Part shown: piece by piece, positions 51,880 through 60,460 of the stretch
Layout of the letters: the number at the start of each line of letters is the position of its first letter
How positions within the stretch are numbered: the first letter of the stretch is position 1
Assembly (NCBI RefSeq): GCF_018324205.1
Contig: NZ_AP023356.1
Location: 434,001-498,000 of the forward strand
Length of the DNA: 64,000 nt
Direction of reading: 5' to 3'
Source: Actinoplanes ianthinogenes
Lineage (GTDB): Bacteria > Actinomycetota > Actinomycetes > Mycobacteriales > Micromonosporaceae
The notes under the pieces: generated by a model
Told to the model about the DNA's origin: nothing
Database searches by the model: none
The model's input: the letters and a program-made list of their open reading frames with translations, nothing else
Program-made: the position numbers and the translations under genes

Positions 51880-51950
51880 CTGAAACTCAGATTCTCGCTC
51901 CAATGTCAGCATTTTCCACTGATCACCAGATCGACCGGGCAGGGACGACG

Positions 51951-52021
51951 ACACCGGATGCCGGTTCAACTCCGGCCCGCCGCGCTTCGAGCGGCGGTAG
52001 TTTAAAGGCAAAACCCGGTGT
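51951..52021 (+). ncRNA. Circularly permuted tRNA-like module 2
   Basis: Closing strand ACACCGG (51951-51957), T-arm GCCGG-TTCAACT-CCGGC (51960-51976), hairpin CCGCCGC-GCTTCGA-GCGGCGG (51977-51997), UA, D-arm GTTT-AAAGGCA-AAAC (52000-52014), closing strand CCGGTGT (52015-52021). The closing stem is a perfect 7-bp match and the acceptor-like stem is a perfect 7-bp match, although both differ in sequence from module 1. That is the pattern expected of conserved structure. No linear partner for GCGGCGG exists downstream, so the permuted reading is favoured. Confidence 0.7.
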
Positions 52022-52080
52022 CTTGACGAATGATCCACGCTCTTAAACGTGCTGGTGTGTGCAATTCAGTGGTACTGAAG

Positions 52081-52111
52081 AGTCCCGGCGGATGGCCATT
52101 CCGCCGGGACT
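52081..52111 (+). terminator. Terminator-type hairpin after the tRNA-like RNAs
   Basis: AGTCCCGGCGG (52081-52091) pairs perfectly with CCGCCGGGACT (52101-52111) around ATGGCCATT. It ends the structured region and lies 8 bp before the stop of the convergent VOC gene. No U-run, as elsewhere in this genome. Confidence 0.7.
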
Positions 52112-52119
52112 CGCCACAT

Positions 52120-52479
52120 CTACCGGAATCGCGCCCGGGCGGCCTCGGTCACCGGGGTGAACAGGTTGATCAGGTGGCCGGCCGGATCCCGCAGCAGCAT
52201 CGAGCGGTTGCCCCACGGCATCGTGGTGGGCGGCATCAGCACGCCCGGCAGATCCCGATGCGCGTCGACGTCGTCGACGAGGAACTCCAGGATCGTCTCG
52301 CCGTCGCGGATCCCGTCAGGGACCGTTCCGGCGCCGGCGATCGCGAGCCGGGCGGCGCCGGTGCCGATCTCGGCGAACTCCGGGGTGAAACGGGTGGCGG
52401 TGAGGCCGGTGACCTGCTCGTAGAAGTCGACGAGCCGGGGTACGTCGGCGGTGATGACACGGGTGGAGACGAAGTTCAT
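52120..52479 (-). CDS. VOC (glyoxalase-like) family protein
   Basis: The 119-residue protein has one glyoxalase-type fold (RVITADVPRLVDFYEQVTGL, FLVDDVDAHRDLPGVL, SMLLRDPAGHLINLFTPV). The final Glu/His metal ligand region is partly replaced by LINLF. Divergent from the WYL regulator (54 bp gap), which probably controls it. ATG 52479. Confidence 0.85.
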   Translation of the reverse strand: MNFVSTRVITADVPRLVDFYEQVTGLTATRFTPEFAEIGTGAARLAIAGAGTVPDGIRDGETILEFLVDDVDAHRDLPGVLMPPTTMPWGNRSMLLRDPAGHLINLFTPVTEAARARFR

Positions 52480-52533
52480 GCGGTGGACGGTAGGCTGGTT
52501 ACCGGACAGAATCCGCCCGGTATTGTTTTCTTC

Positions 52534-53556
52534 ATGGCTCGGCCGACGGCTCGTGTGCTCACGCTGCTGGAGTTGTTGCAGTCCGGTGGGGTGCGGACGG
52601 TGGGTGAGCTGGCCGGTCGCCTCGATGTCGACGAGCGGACCGTGCGGCGTTATGTGCGGCATCTGATCGACCTGGAGATTCCGGTCGAGTCGGTCCGCGG
52701 GCGATATGGCGGATATCGGCTGGCTCGCGGGCATCGGCTGCCGCCGCTGATGCTCTCCGAGGACGAGGCGCTCGCGGTGTTGCTCGGGCTCACCAGTCAG
52801 GCGGGTGGGACCGCCGGGGAGACAGCGGCGGCCAAGCTGAGGCGGGTGTTGCCGGCCCGGCTGGCGCAGCGGCTCGACGCGGTCCTTTCGTCACTGTCCT
52901 TCACCGCGACGGGGGCTGCGCCGGACTTCGTCGCGCCGGGTTCCTCGCCGGACTCCGCCGCGTCGCGGGCGGGTGGGACTCCGCATTCGACCGCGTCGCG
53001 GGTGGCCTCGCCGGACGGGTCGGTGCTGCTGCCGCTGGCCGCAGCGGTGCGTGACCGTCAGCCGGTGCGCTTGGCCTATGCCGATCGCGGCGAGCGGGTC
53101 TTTCATCCCTACGGCGTGGTCGTCCACTCCGGCCGGTGGTATGTGATCGGCCTGGATCCGGCGGCCGGCGAGGAGCGCACGCTGCGCCTGGACCGGATCT
53201 CCCAGGTCCGTGGGCTGACCGGCGCGTTCGTCCCGCCGGCCGACTTCGATCCGGCTGACCGGCTGGTCGCCGGGTTCGCGACGGCCGCCTATCGGCACGA
53301 GGTCCGCCTCCGCGTTCAGGCAACCCCCGCCCAGGTACGCGACCATTTTCCGGCCAGTGTCGCCGTCATCCACGAGGAGGCGGCGTCCTGGCTCCGCGTC
53401 GAGCTGCGCGCCGAGAGCCTTGACTGGATCCCGGCCCGGCTGGCCGCCCTGGATCACCCGTTCGTGATCGACCACCCAGCCGAGCTGCGCGACCTGGTCA
53501 CCGCCCTGGCCGACCGGCTCACCTCCTCTGCCAAACGCTCCGACGCGTCCGCCTGA
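52534..53556 (+). CDS. HTH-WYL domain transcriptional regulator
   Basis: The 340-residue protein has an N-terminal HTH_11/DeoR-like domain (TLLELLQSGGVRTVGELAGR, then DERTVRRYVRHL) and a WYL domain (about residues 160-240; VFHPYGVVVHSGRWYVIGLD) with a WCX-like C-terminal extension. A flexible Ser/Pro-rich insert (about 128-160) separates them. WYL proteins bind nucleic acid or nucleotide ligands and regulate stress or DNA-damage genes. ATG 52534. Confidence 0.9.
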   Translation: MARPTARVLTLLELLQSGGVRTVGELAGRLDVDERTVRRYVRHLIDLEIPVESVRGRYGGYRLARGHRLPPLMLSEDEALAVLLGLTSQAGGTAGETAAAKLRRVLPARLAQRLDAVLSSLSFTATGAAPDFVAPGSSPDSAASRAGGTPHSTASRVASPDGSVLLPLAAAVRDRQPVRLAYADRGERVFHPYGVVVHSGRWYVIGLDPAAGEERTLRLDRISQVRGLTGAFVPPADFDPADRLVAGFATAAYRHEVRLRVQATPAQVRDHFPASVAVIHEEAASWLRVELRAESLDWIPARLAALDHPFVIDHPAELRDLVTALADRLTSSAKRSDASA

Positions 53557-53559
53557 CGC

Positions 53560-54650
53560 TGGTGGCCCCGACTGCGGCCACCGGACCCGGACGGCCCTGG
53601 CTGCGGCCACCGGACCCGGACGGCTCCGGCTGCGGCCACCGGACCCGGACGGCTCCGGCTACGGCCACCGGACCCGAGCAGCCCTGGCCGCGACCACCGG
53701 ACGCGGCTCGCGGTAATCGCGGCTGCGCGGTTCGGGGCGCGGTCCTGGCTGCGGCCACCGGACCCGGGCAGCCCTGGCTACGGCCACCGGACGCGGCTCG
53801 CGATAATCGCGGCTGCGCGGTTCGGGGCGCGGTCCTGGCTGCGGCCACCGGACCCGAACGGCCCTGGCCGCGACCACCGGACGCGGCTCGCGATAATCGC
53901 GGCTGCGCGGTTCGGGGCGCGGTCCTGGCTGCGGCCACCGGACCCGAACGGCCCTGGCCGCGACCACCGGACGCGGCTCGCGGTAATCGCGGCTGCGCGG
54001 TTCGGGGCGCGGTCCTGGCTGCGGCCACCGGACCCGAACGGCCCTGGCTACGGCCACCGGACGCGGCTCGCGGTAATCGCGGCTGCGCGGTTCGGGGCGC
54101 GGTCCTGGCTGCGGCCACCGGACCCGAACGGCCCTGGCCGCGACCACCGGACGCGGCTCGCGGTAATCGCGGCTGCGCGGTTCGGGGCGCGGTCCTGGCT
54201 GCGGCCACCGGACCCGAACGGCCCTGGCCGCGACCACCGGACGCGGCTCGCGGTAATCGCGGCTGCGCGGTTCGGGGCGCGGTCCTGGCTGCGGCCACCG
54301 GACCCGAACGGCCCTGGCCGCGACCACCGGACGCGGCTCGCGGTAATCGCGGCTGCGCGGTTCGGGGCGCGGTCCTGGCTGCGGCCACCGGACCCGAACG
54401 GCCCTGGCCGCGACCACCGGACGCGGCTCGCGGTAATCGCGGCTGCGCGGTTCGGGGCGCGGTCCTGGCTGCGGCCACCGGACCCGAACGGCCCTGGCCG
54501 CGACCACCGGACGCGGCTCGCGGTAATCGCGGCTGCGCGGTTCGGGGCGCGGTCCTGGCTGCGGCCACCGGACCCGAACGGCCCTGGCCGCGACCGCCGG
54601 ACGCGGCTCGCGGTGATCGCGGCTGTGCGGTTCGGGGCGCGGGCCAGATG
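53560..54650. repeat. 90-bp minisatellite, about eleven copies
   Basis: A 90-bp unit containing ACGCGGCTCGCGGTAATCGC recurs at 53701, 53791, 53881 and every 90 bp to 54601, with only a few substitutions between copies. A degenerate shorter GGACCCGGACGGC repeat precedes it from 53560. Since 90 is divisible by three, long frames are open on both strands (for example 53562-54794 + and 53519-54682 -), but neither has a start context or protein-like sequence. The array fills the space between the WYL gene and the convergent flippase-like gene. I see no gene in it. Confidence 0.92.
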
Positions 54651-54703
54651 TGGTCTGCTGGTGTCGGCCGCAGGCTGGGCAAGGGCCCGGGAAGGCAGCC
54701 GGG

Positions 54704-55921
54704 TCAGCGGGTACTGGTCAGCTCGCGGCGGCGGGAAGCCGGGGTGGCCGGGAAATCGTGCGGGCGGGCCGGGGCATTGCGAAGGCCGAGATAGGTGAGA
54801 AGGCCGACCGGCAGGATCAGCCAGAAGGAGAAGAGTCGGTAGGTGAGAACGGCGGCGGCCGCGACCGTCGGAGTGGTGCCCAGACTCAGGGCGGTGACCA
54901 GGCTCGCCTCGACGAAACCGAGGCCGCCCGGGCTGAGCGGGATCTGGCGGACCACCTGGGCCACCAGGTAGGCGGCGCCGACCACCGGCCAGCTCGCCGA
55001 GAGGCCGCAGGCCTGCGCCGCGGCGATCAGGCAGAACGCGTCGGCGGCCCAGTTCAAGGCCGACCAGAGCAGGGCCGCCAGGCCGTCGCGGGGACGGATG
55101 GAGCGGGCCGCGACGACGGCCGTCGCCCACTCCCGCCGGAGCCGAGTGAGAAGGGGCCACCCGGTGACGGACCGCGAGGAGCCGAGATCGGTGACGGACC
55201 GCGAGGAGCCGAGATCGGTGACAGACCGCGAGGAGCCGAGATCGGTGACAGACCGCGAGCGGTCCAGATCGGTGACGGACCGCGAGGAGCCGAGGTCGAC
55301 AAGCGACCGCGAGCGATCCAGGCCGGTCAGCGGCCGTGAGGGGCCGGGCTGGGCCGGTTGCACGGTGCGGGGACGGGCACGGGCCACCGTCACCAGGGCG
55401 GAGATGAGCACCACGGCAGCTGCCACCGCCTCGTAGGACGCCGAGTGCCACCAGCTCACGACCGCGCCCGGCCCGAACGCCAGGGCGCAGACCAGCAGCA
55501 ACCCGGTCATCGAGGCGAGCAGGGACAGCAGGGTCACCGTCGCGGCGGTCGTGCCGGTCGCGCCCCGGCGACGATACTGCTGGACCGCGTAGGCGGCCGA
55601 CATCGCGGAGCCGGCCGGCAGCGCCAGGCTGATCGCCGAGCGGCTGTAGGTGATCGCCAGGGCGGCGCCCGGCGTCACCGTCACTCCGGCGGCGCCCAGC
55701 AGGCGGCGCTGTTGCATGGCGAAGGCGGCCTGGGACAGCACCTGCGCGGCGAGCGCGGCGACGATCCAGCGCCAGTCCGCCGTACGCAAAATGTCTCCGA
55801 TGGCGGCCGGGTCCGGGAGGTGGCCGCGGACCGTGAGCCCGACGGCGGCCGCGGCGGTCAGGAGCGCAGCGGACCGCAACAGCCAGCGCCGTCCGCCCTC
55901 CCCGATGTTTCGCACCCCCAC
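54704..55921 (-). CDS. Flippase-like (LPG synthase TM / YbhN type) membrane protein with internal repeats
   Basis: The 405-residue protein has about eight membrane segments in the lysylphosphatidylglycerol-synthase membrane-region pattern (SISLALPAGSAMSAAYAVQQ near residue 95, IPLSPGGLGFVEASLVTALS near 330). Its central cytoplasmic loop (about residues 193-255) contains six to seven copies of a nine-residue unit LGSSRSVTD/LDRSRSVTD, encoded by a 27-bp minisatellite. Such proteins may move lipids or hopanoid/isoprenoid heads. Divergent from a TetR gene with a dyad between them. Confidence 0.85.
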   Translation of the reverse strand: MGVRNIGEGGRRWLLRSAALLTAAAAVGLTVRGHLPDPAAIGDILRTADWRWIVAALAAQVLSQAAFAMQQRRLLGAAGVTVTPGAALAITYSRSAISLALPAGSAMSAAYAVQQYRRRGATGTTAATVTLLSLLASMTGLLLVCALAFGPGAVVSWWHSASYEAVAAAVVLISALVTVARARPRTVQPAQPGPSRPLTGLDRSRSLVDLGSSRSVTDLDRSRSVTDLGSSRSVTDLGSSRSVTDLGSSRSVTGWPLLTRLRREWATAVVAARSIRPRDGLAALLWSALNWAADAFCLIAAAQACGLSASWPVVGAAYLVAQVVRQIPLSPGGLGFVEASLVTALSLGTTPTVAAAAVLTYRLFSFWLILPVGLLTYLGLRNAPARPHDFPATPASRRRELTSTR

Positions 55922-55932
55922 AGCATCACCCG

Positions 55933-55953
55933 AACTTGCACATCAGGCAAGTT
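55933..55953. promoter_or_regulatory. Putative TetR operator
   Basis: AACTTGC and its exact complement GCAAGTT are separated by 7 bp, 12 bp from the flippase-like start and 42 bp from the TetR start. The position in the divergent gap suggests that the TetR protein controls both genes. Confidence 0.65.
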
Positions 55954-55994
55954 TGCACTTTGAGAACTGGATCACGCACCACTAGGGTTGCGGT

Positions 55995-56579
55995 GTGGAG
56001 GAGAACCTCGGGCTGCGCGAACGCAAGAAGATGGCCACTCGGATGGCGCTGCACGAGGCGGCGATCCGGCTGGCCGCCGAGCGCGGGGCGGACAACGTCA
56101 CGATCGACGCCATCACCGAAGCGGCGGGGGTGTCCCGGCGGACGTTCACGAACTACTTCGCAAACAAGGAAGAGGTCTTCTACTACCGGGACGCCTACCG
56201 GATGAAGCGGCTGTGCGAGTCGATCCGGCGGCAGCCGTCGGACGATCCGTGGACGGTGCTGACCACCGCGGCCACGGAGCTGCTGGACGAGGCGTCGGCG
56301 GAGACCGACATGTCCTGGGTGACCGAGCGGCGGCGGCTCTACCAGGATCCGAACCATCTGGCGCACCAGATCGCGGCGTACACCGCGATCGAGCGGGAGC
56401 TGGCCGCGGAGATCGCCGAGCGGTTCGGCGGGGCGGACGCGGAGCTGCGCGGGCGGGTGTTCGCGGCCGCCTTCATGACGGCGTTGCGGACCAGCGTGCA
56501 GTTTTGGATCGACCATCCGGAAACGTCCCTGCCCGAGACGTTCCGGAAGGTCGCCACGCTGGTCAGCGTTTCGCGGTGA
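55995..56579 (+). CDS. TetR-family transcriptional regulator
   Basis: The 194-residue protein has an N-terminal TetR helix-turn-helix (ALHEAAIRLAAERGADNVTI, ITEAAGVSRRTFTNYFANKE) and a helical ligand domain that resembles MftR/AcrR-type regulators. The GTG start at 55995 is followed by EENLGLRERKK. Its end overlaps the convergent PEBP gene by 17 bp. Confidence 0.9.
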   Translation: MEENLGLRERKKMATRMALHEAAIRLAAERGADNVTIDAITEAAGVSRRTFTNYFANKEEVFYYRDAYRMKRLCESIRRQPSDDPWTVLTTAATELLDEASAETDMSWVTERRRLYQDPNHLAHQIAAYTAIERELAAEIAERFGGADAELRGRVFAAAFMTALRTSVQFWIDHPETSLPETFRKVATLVSVSR

Positions 56580-57120
56580 CGGTGATCCGGCCGGTGGCCA
56601 GGATGTGCCCGCTCATGGTGAACATGGTCACCGCGGGCGGGGTCGTGGCGGGCAGGTTCAGGGTCGGCACGTCCAGGGCGTACACCGTGATCTGGTAGTG
56701 GTGCGCGACGTCGCCGGCCGGCGGGCACGGCCCCAGGTAACCGGCGAAGCCCGCGTCGTTGGTCCCGGACACCGCGCCGGCCGGGACCGCGGTGTCCAGG
56801 CCACGGCTGCCGGCCGGCACGTCCCACTCCAGCCAGTGCCAGAATCCGCTGCCGGTCGGTGCGTCCGGGTCGAACATGGTGACCGCGAAGCTCGCGGCGC
56901 CGGCCGGCGCGCCGGCCCAGGTCAGCCGGGGCTGCGCGTTGCTGCCGGCGCAGCCGAAGCCGTTCGCGAAGTCGTCCGCCGGGAATCGGTGGTGCAGGTC
57001 CGGGCCGGCCACCCGGAAGTGACCCGCCCTCTCCGGGATGCCGTCCCGGACCGCGTGGTAGCCGAACGCGCCGGTGGCCAGGGCCGCCGCGCTGACGATT
57101 GCCGCTGCTGTTCTCATCAT
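56563..57120 (-). CDS. YbhB/YbcL (PEBP) family protein with signal sequence
   Basis: The 185-residue protein has an N-terminal hydrophobic segment (about residues 3-20, probably a signal or anchor). A phosphatidylethanolamine-binding-protein fold follows, with PRLTWAGAPAG, VTMFDPDAPTGSGFWHWL and GYLGPCPPAGDVAHHYQITV. The DPDAP and GxCPP motifs form the anion pocket. Function of secreted actinobacterial members is unknown. Confidence 0.88.
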   Translation of the reverse strand: MMRTAAAIVSAAALATGAFGYHAVRDGIPERAGHFRVAGPDLHHRFPADDFANGFGCAGSNAQPRLTWAGAPAGAASFAVTMFDPDAPTGSGFWHWLEWDVPAGSRGLDTAVPAGAVSGTNDAGFAGYLGPCPPAGDVAHHYQITVYALDVPTLNLPATTPPAVTMFTMSGHILATGRITVTAKR

Positions 57121-57233
57121 GGCGTCGACGATCGCCGGACCGGTCCGGCCGGGGGAGGCCGTCGCGAGCCTGGTGTTCCGAGTACCAGGATCAGCCGTCG
57201 ACAGCGGCGCACCGCCCGCCGAGGATGGAGCAC

Positions 57234-58070
57234 ATGACGACGGGTGAGCGGCGGGTCGAGCTGGCCGGGTTCCTGCGGGCGCGGCGGGAGCAGCTGACCC
57301 CGCAGGACGCCGGACTCCCGGCCGGGCCGCGGCGGCGGACCCCCGGCCTGCGCCGGCAGGAGGTCGCTCAGCTCGCCGCGGTGAGCGTCGAGTGGTACAC
57401 GCGGCTGGAGCAGGGGCGGGTGGGCGCGCCGGGCGCCGCGGTCCTCGACGCGCTGGCGTCGGCGCTGCGGCTGACCGAGGCGCAGCGCCGGCACCTGCAC
57501 CTGATCGCCCGGGGTGAGGCGCCGGCCGTGCGGCACGAGCCGGCCCCGGTCCGCGCCTCGCTGCGGGCGGTGCTGGACGGCATGCCGCTGCTGCCGGCGT
57601 ACGTGATGGACTTCCGCTTCGACGTGCTGGCCCGCAATGCGGCCGCGACCGCCGTGTTCGGCGACGCGCTGCGGGGCAACTCCGTCCGGCAGCTGTTCCT
57701 GGACGACCGGTTGCGGGCCACGCAGCTCGACTGGGCGCGGGTCGCCCGGGAGATGGTCGGCAACCTGCGCGCGAATCTCGGCCGGCATCCCCGCGACGCC
57801 CGGCTGCGCGAGGTCATCGACGAGTTGCGCGGCGCGAGCGCCGAGTTCGCCGGCTGGTGGGCGGACCAGACGGTCACCGAGCGCGCGCACGGCCACAAGC
57901 GGATCCGGCACCCGGAGGCCGGCGAGCTGGCGCTCTGTTACGACGTGCTGGCCAGCCAGGACGGCAGCGAGCAGTACCTGTTCACGGTCACCCCGGCCGG
58001 CCCGGCCGACGAACGGAAGCTGCGCGAGCTGATCGCCCGGCACAGCCGGTCCCGGCTGGTGGCGGTCTGA
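57234..58070 (+). CDS. XRE-family regulator with MmyB-like ligand domain
   Basis: The 278-residue protein starts at ATG 57234 with a GGAG site 6 bp upstream. It has an N-terminal HTH (ELAGFLRARREQLTPQDAGL, RRTPGLRRQEVAQLAAVSVE, WYTRLEQG) and the C-terminal MmyB-like domain (LLPAYVMDFRFDVLARNAAA, then LELHYDVL-type region here LALCYDVLAS). Relatives bind fatty-acid-like ligands and control neighbouring oxidoreductases. Confidence 0.9.
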   Translation: MTTGERRVELAGFLRARREQLTPQDAGLPAGPRRRTPGLRRQEVAQLAAVSVEWYTRLEQGRVGAPGAAVLDALASALRLTEAQRRHLHLIARGEAPAVRHEPAPVRASLRAVLDGMPLLPAYVMDFRFDVLARNAAATAVFGDALRGNSVRQLFLDDRLRATQLDWARVAREMVGNLRANLGRHPRDARLREVIDELRGASAEFAGWWADQTVTERAHGHKRIRHPEAGELALCYDVLASQDGSEQYLFTVTPAGPADERKLRELIARHSRSRLVAV

Positions 58071-58230
58071 GCCGGCTCGCTTGCCCGGCGAACATCAGGC
58101 GAGCGCCGGTCGGCGCAATGGTTAACAGCGAATATCGTTTCCCAAAGAATGATCATGAGCCGTGTCCGGCCATTTTCGCCGGACGTTTCCTGTGCCACCC
58201 TGATGGGCCGGATCGGGGGCAGGGAGAAGC

Positions 58231-59301
58231 ATGACCAGACGCGTCTTCGTACATGTCGGAGCGCCGAAGACCGGCAGCACCTTCATCCAGAACGTGCTGT
58301 GGAAGAACCGGGACACCCTCAAGCGCGCCGGCACTCTGCTCCCGGCGACGCGCGGGCAGCAGGATCAGGCGATGACCGACCTGCGCGAGGTGTCCTGGCG
58401 GGACAAGGACGCCACCTGGACCTGGGACATGCTGGCGGAGCAGGCCGCCAAGTGGCCCGGCGACGTGATCATCACGAACGAGGGGCTGGGCGGGGCGACC
58501 GTCGCGCAGGCCGCCCGGGCGGTCCGGAGCCTGGCGCCGGCCGAGGTGCACGTGATCGTGGTCGGCCGGGACCTGTGGCGGACGCTGCCGTCGATGTGGC
58601 AGGAGAACGTGAAGTCGCGCAGCATCGGCAGCTTCGAGAACTTTCTCAGTGCCATCGAGCGGGGCAAGAACGACGCGTTCTGGAACCACACCGCGAACCG
58701 GATGCTGCGCCACTGGGGCGACCAGGTCCCGCCGGAGCGCCGGCATCTGATCACCGTGCCGCCGCCCGGTTCGCCGCACATTCTGCTGTGGGAACGGTTC
58801 GCCGGTGTGGTCGGCATTCCGGACGGCCTCTGCGAGATCCCCGGGGAATCGGCCAACGCGTCGCTGGGCGCCGCCGAGATCGAACTGCTGCGGCGGCTGA
58901 ACCGGCAGCTCGGGGACCGTTTTCCGTACCGCACGGCGTACCGTAAATATGTTTTGCAGCATTTGGTCGGCCCGGTCCTGAAGCAGGGCCGCAACGAGCT
59001 GCGTTTCGGCATCGGGATGGATCGCGCCGACTGGATCCTGGCACTCACCGAGGAACGCATCAAGGAGCTCCAGGAGTACCCGTGCACGGTGGTCGGGGAC
59101 CTCGACGAGTTGCGGCCGGTCGGCCTGCGGGAGACGGTCTCGCCGGACGAGGTCACCGACGAGCAGGTCCTGGAGGCCGCGATCGAGGCGCTGATCGGCA
59201 TGATCGAGTATTCCGACGGTTTGCACGAGCGCGCCAACCGCGACATCGTCACCCGGATCAAGGGCCGGGTCGCCCGTCAGGTCGGCCTCAAGCGTCAGTG
59301 A
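58231..59301 (+). CDS. Sulfotransferase-family protein
   Basis: The 356-residue protein starts MTRRVFVHVGAPKTGSTFIQ, the 5'-phosphosulfate-binding loop of PAPS sulfotransferases, and has VHVIVVGRDLWRTLPSMWQE, the helix that contacts the 3'-phosphate. The acceptor substrate is unknown; actinobacterial members often modify glycolipids or surface glycans. No signal peptide. ATG 58231. Confidence 0.8.
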   Translation: MTRRVFVHVGAPKTGSTFIQNVLWKNRDTLKRAGTLLPATRGQQDQAMTDLREVSWRDKDATWTWDMLAEQAAKWPGDVIITNEGLGGATVAQAARAVRSLAPAEVHVIVVGRDLWRTLPSMWQENVKSRSIGSFENFLSAIERGKNDAFWNHTANRMLRHWGDQVPPERRHLITVPPPGSPHILLWERFAGVVGIPDGLCEIPGESANASLGAAEIELLRRLNRQLGDRFPYRTAYRKYVLQHLVGPVLKQGRNELRFGIGMDRADWILALTEERIKELQEYPCTVVGDLDELRPVGLRETVSPDEVTDEQVLEAAIEALIGMIEYSDGLHERANRDIVTRIKGRVARQVGLKRQ

Positions 59302-59473
59302 CCACGCACGGCGTCATCACGGTCAGTCACCGTCCATCAGCGTATAAATATGCGGCCGGGCGCGAAAATGCCGCACGCCAGCGTGCAGGCGGGGCAGAAC
59401 GGGCGTACCGTGCATCACACTGCGCTACCCCGGCACCGGGAATGGCAACCCGGAGCCGGTAGCCTGCCGCACC

Positions 59474-59953
59474 ATGCGTGGATCCACCATCGCAGCTGTC
59501 GCCACGTGCACCCTCCTGGCGATCACCGGCTGCGCCAAGACCGACGACAACGCTCCCATCGCCACCGCGGGCGGAGCGACCAGTGTGGCGGGCCTGGACA
59601 AGGGCACCGCCGCCGCCTGCACCCTGGCCGAACAGGCCACCAAGGGTGAGGACGGCCGCGACCTCGACCTGGCCACCGCCAAGGACATCGTGGCCGTGGG
59701 CGCCACCTCGAAGAGCACGATCATCACGGCGGCCACCGACGTGCTGAGCGCCAGCCTCGCCAAGGCGCAGGCCGCGGCCGGCGAGCCGGACGAGGCGGTG
59801 CTGGTCGCCGAGGTCAGCTCGGCGATCCTGAAGGTCCGGACGGCCTGCCAGGACACCGACGCCGTCAAGGCCAGCATCACCAAGGCCGGCAAGGACTCCA
59901 GCGCTGAGGCGACCAGCGACAGCACCTCGGCCACCGACGGCAAGGTCAACTGA
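59474..59953 (+). CDS. Small putative lipoprotein
   Basis: The 159-residue protein has a lipoprotein signal with lipobox LLAITGC (Cys at residue 20), then a helical Ala/Thr/Ser-rich mature part with two cysteines (AACTLAEQ, RTACQD) and a charged C-terminus. No family recognised. The 172-bp gap to the sulfotransferase gene shows no other feature. Confidence 0.78.
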   Translation: MRGSTIAAVATCTLLAITGCAKTDDNAPIATAGGATSVAGLDKGTAAACTLAEQATKGEDGRDLDLATAKDIVAVGATSKSTIITAATDVLSASLAKAQAAAGEPDEAVLVAEVSSAILKVRTACQDTDAVKASITKAGKDSSAEATSDSTSATDGKVN

Positions 59954-60038
59954 CCCGATCCACTCCGGGCCGGGGAACCGTCCTCAACGATCCCCGGCCT
60001 GCCTGATTCTTGTCATACCGCTGCCCTACTGTCGCCGC

Positions 60039-60458
60039 ATGGTCGACATCGAGGTTCGTGCCCGGGTCACCGGCAGGTCCGGCGACCTGCCCGCTGTGCT
60101 GGTGCGGCTGGAGCAGGAGCGGACGACGGCGCGGGAGCTGATCCGGCGCGCGGTCGAGGAGCAGATCCGGCTGCTGGACGCCGATGCGGCGCACTGCCGG
60201 CAGATGCTCGACCAGCACTATCTCTCCGATGCGGACATCCGTGAGCAGGCCGCCACCGGGACGGTTCGGTGGCCCGCGCGATCCGCGGGCGCGCCGGATC
60301 CCGAGATCGAGGTGACGCGGGCCCAGCGGGCTTTCGAGCGGGGCACCTTCGCGATCTTCGCGGGCGGGCGGCAGCTCTCCGGCCTCGATGCGGAGGTCAC
60401 CGTGCGGCTCGGTGAGCCGGTCGTCTTCCTGCGCCTGGTCGCCCTGGTCGGTGGCTGA
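60039..60458 (+). CDS. Hypothetical protein paired with a DUF4132-type gene
   Basis: The 139-residue protein has an N-terminal helical part (PAVLVRLEQERTTARELIRR) and a C-terminal strand-rich part (FAIFAGGRQLSGLDAEVTVR). No family named. It ends 2 bp before the 746-residue gene, so the two are co-translated and probably work together. Confidence 0.75.
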   Translation: MVDIEVRARVTGRSGDLPAVLVRLEQERTTARELIRRAVEEQIRLLDADAAHCRQMLDQHYLSDADIREQAATGTVRWPARSAGAPDPEIEVTRAQRAFERGTFAIFAGGRQLSGLDAEVTVRLGEPVVFLRLVALVGG

Positions 60459-60460
60459 GC

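Noticed and set aside
51846..51984. Linear tRNA with a 47-nt intron after the anticodon loop
   Set aside because: A CCGGT/ACCGG stem can be drawn with a GAA anticodon, but the acceptor has a mismatch, while each half pairs perfectly with its neighbour in the permuted fold.
53560..54650. CRISPR array
   Set aside because: Units are directly adjacent with no unique spacers, and no cas gene is near.
53519..54794. Long open frames on both strands across the 90-bp array
   Set aside because: Open because the unit length is divisible by three. No RBS, no conserved domain, and both strands are equally open.
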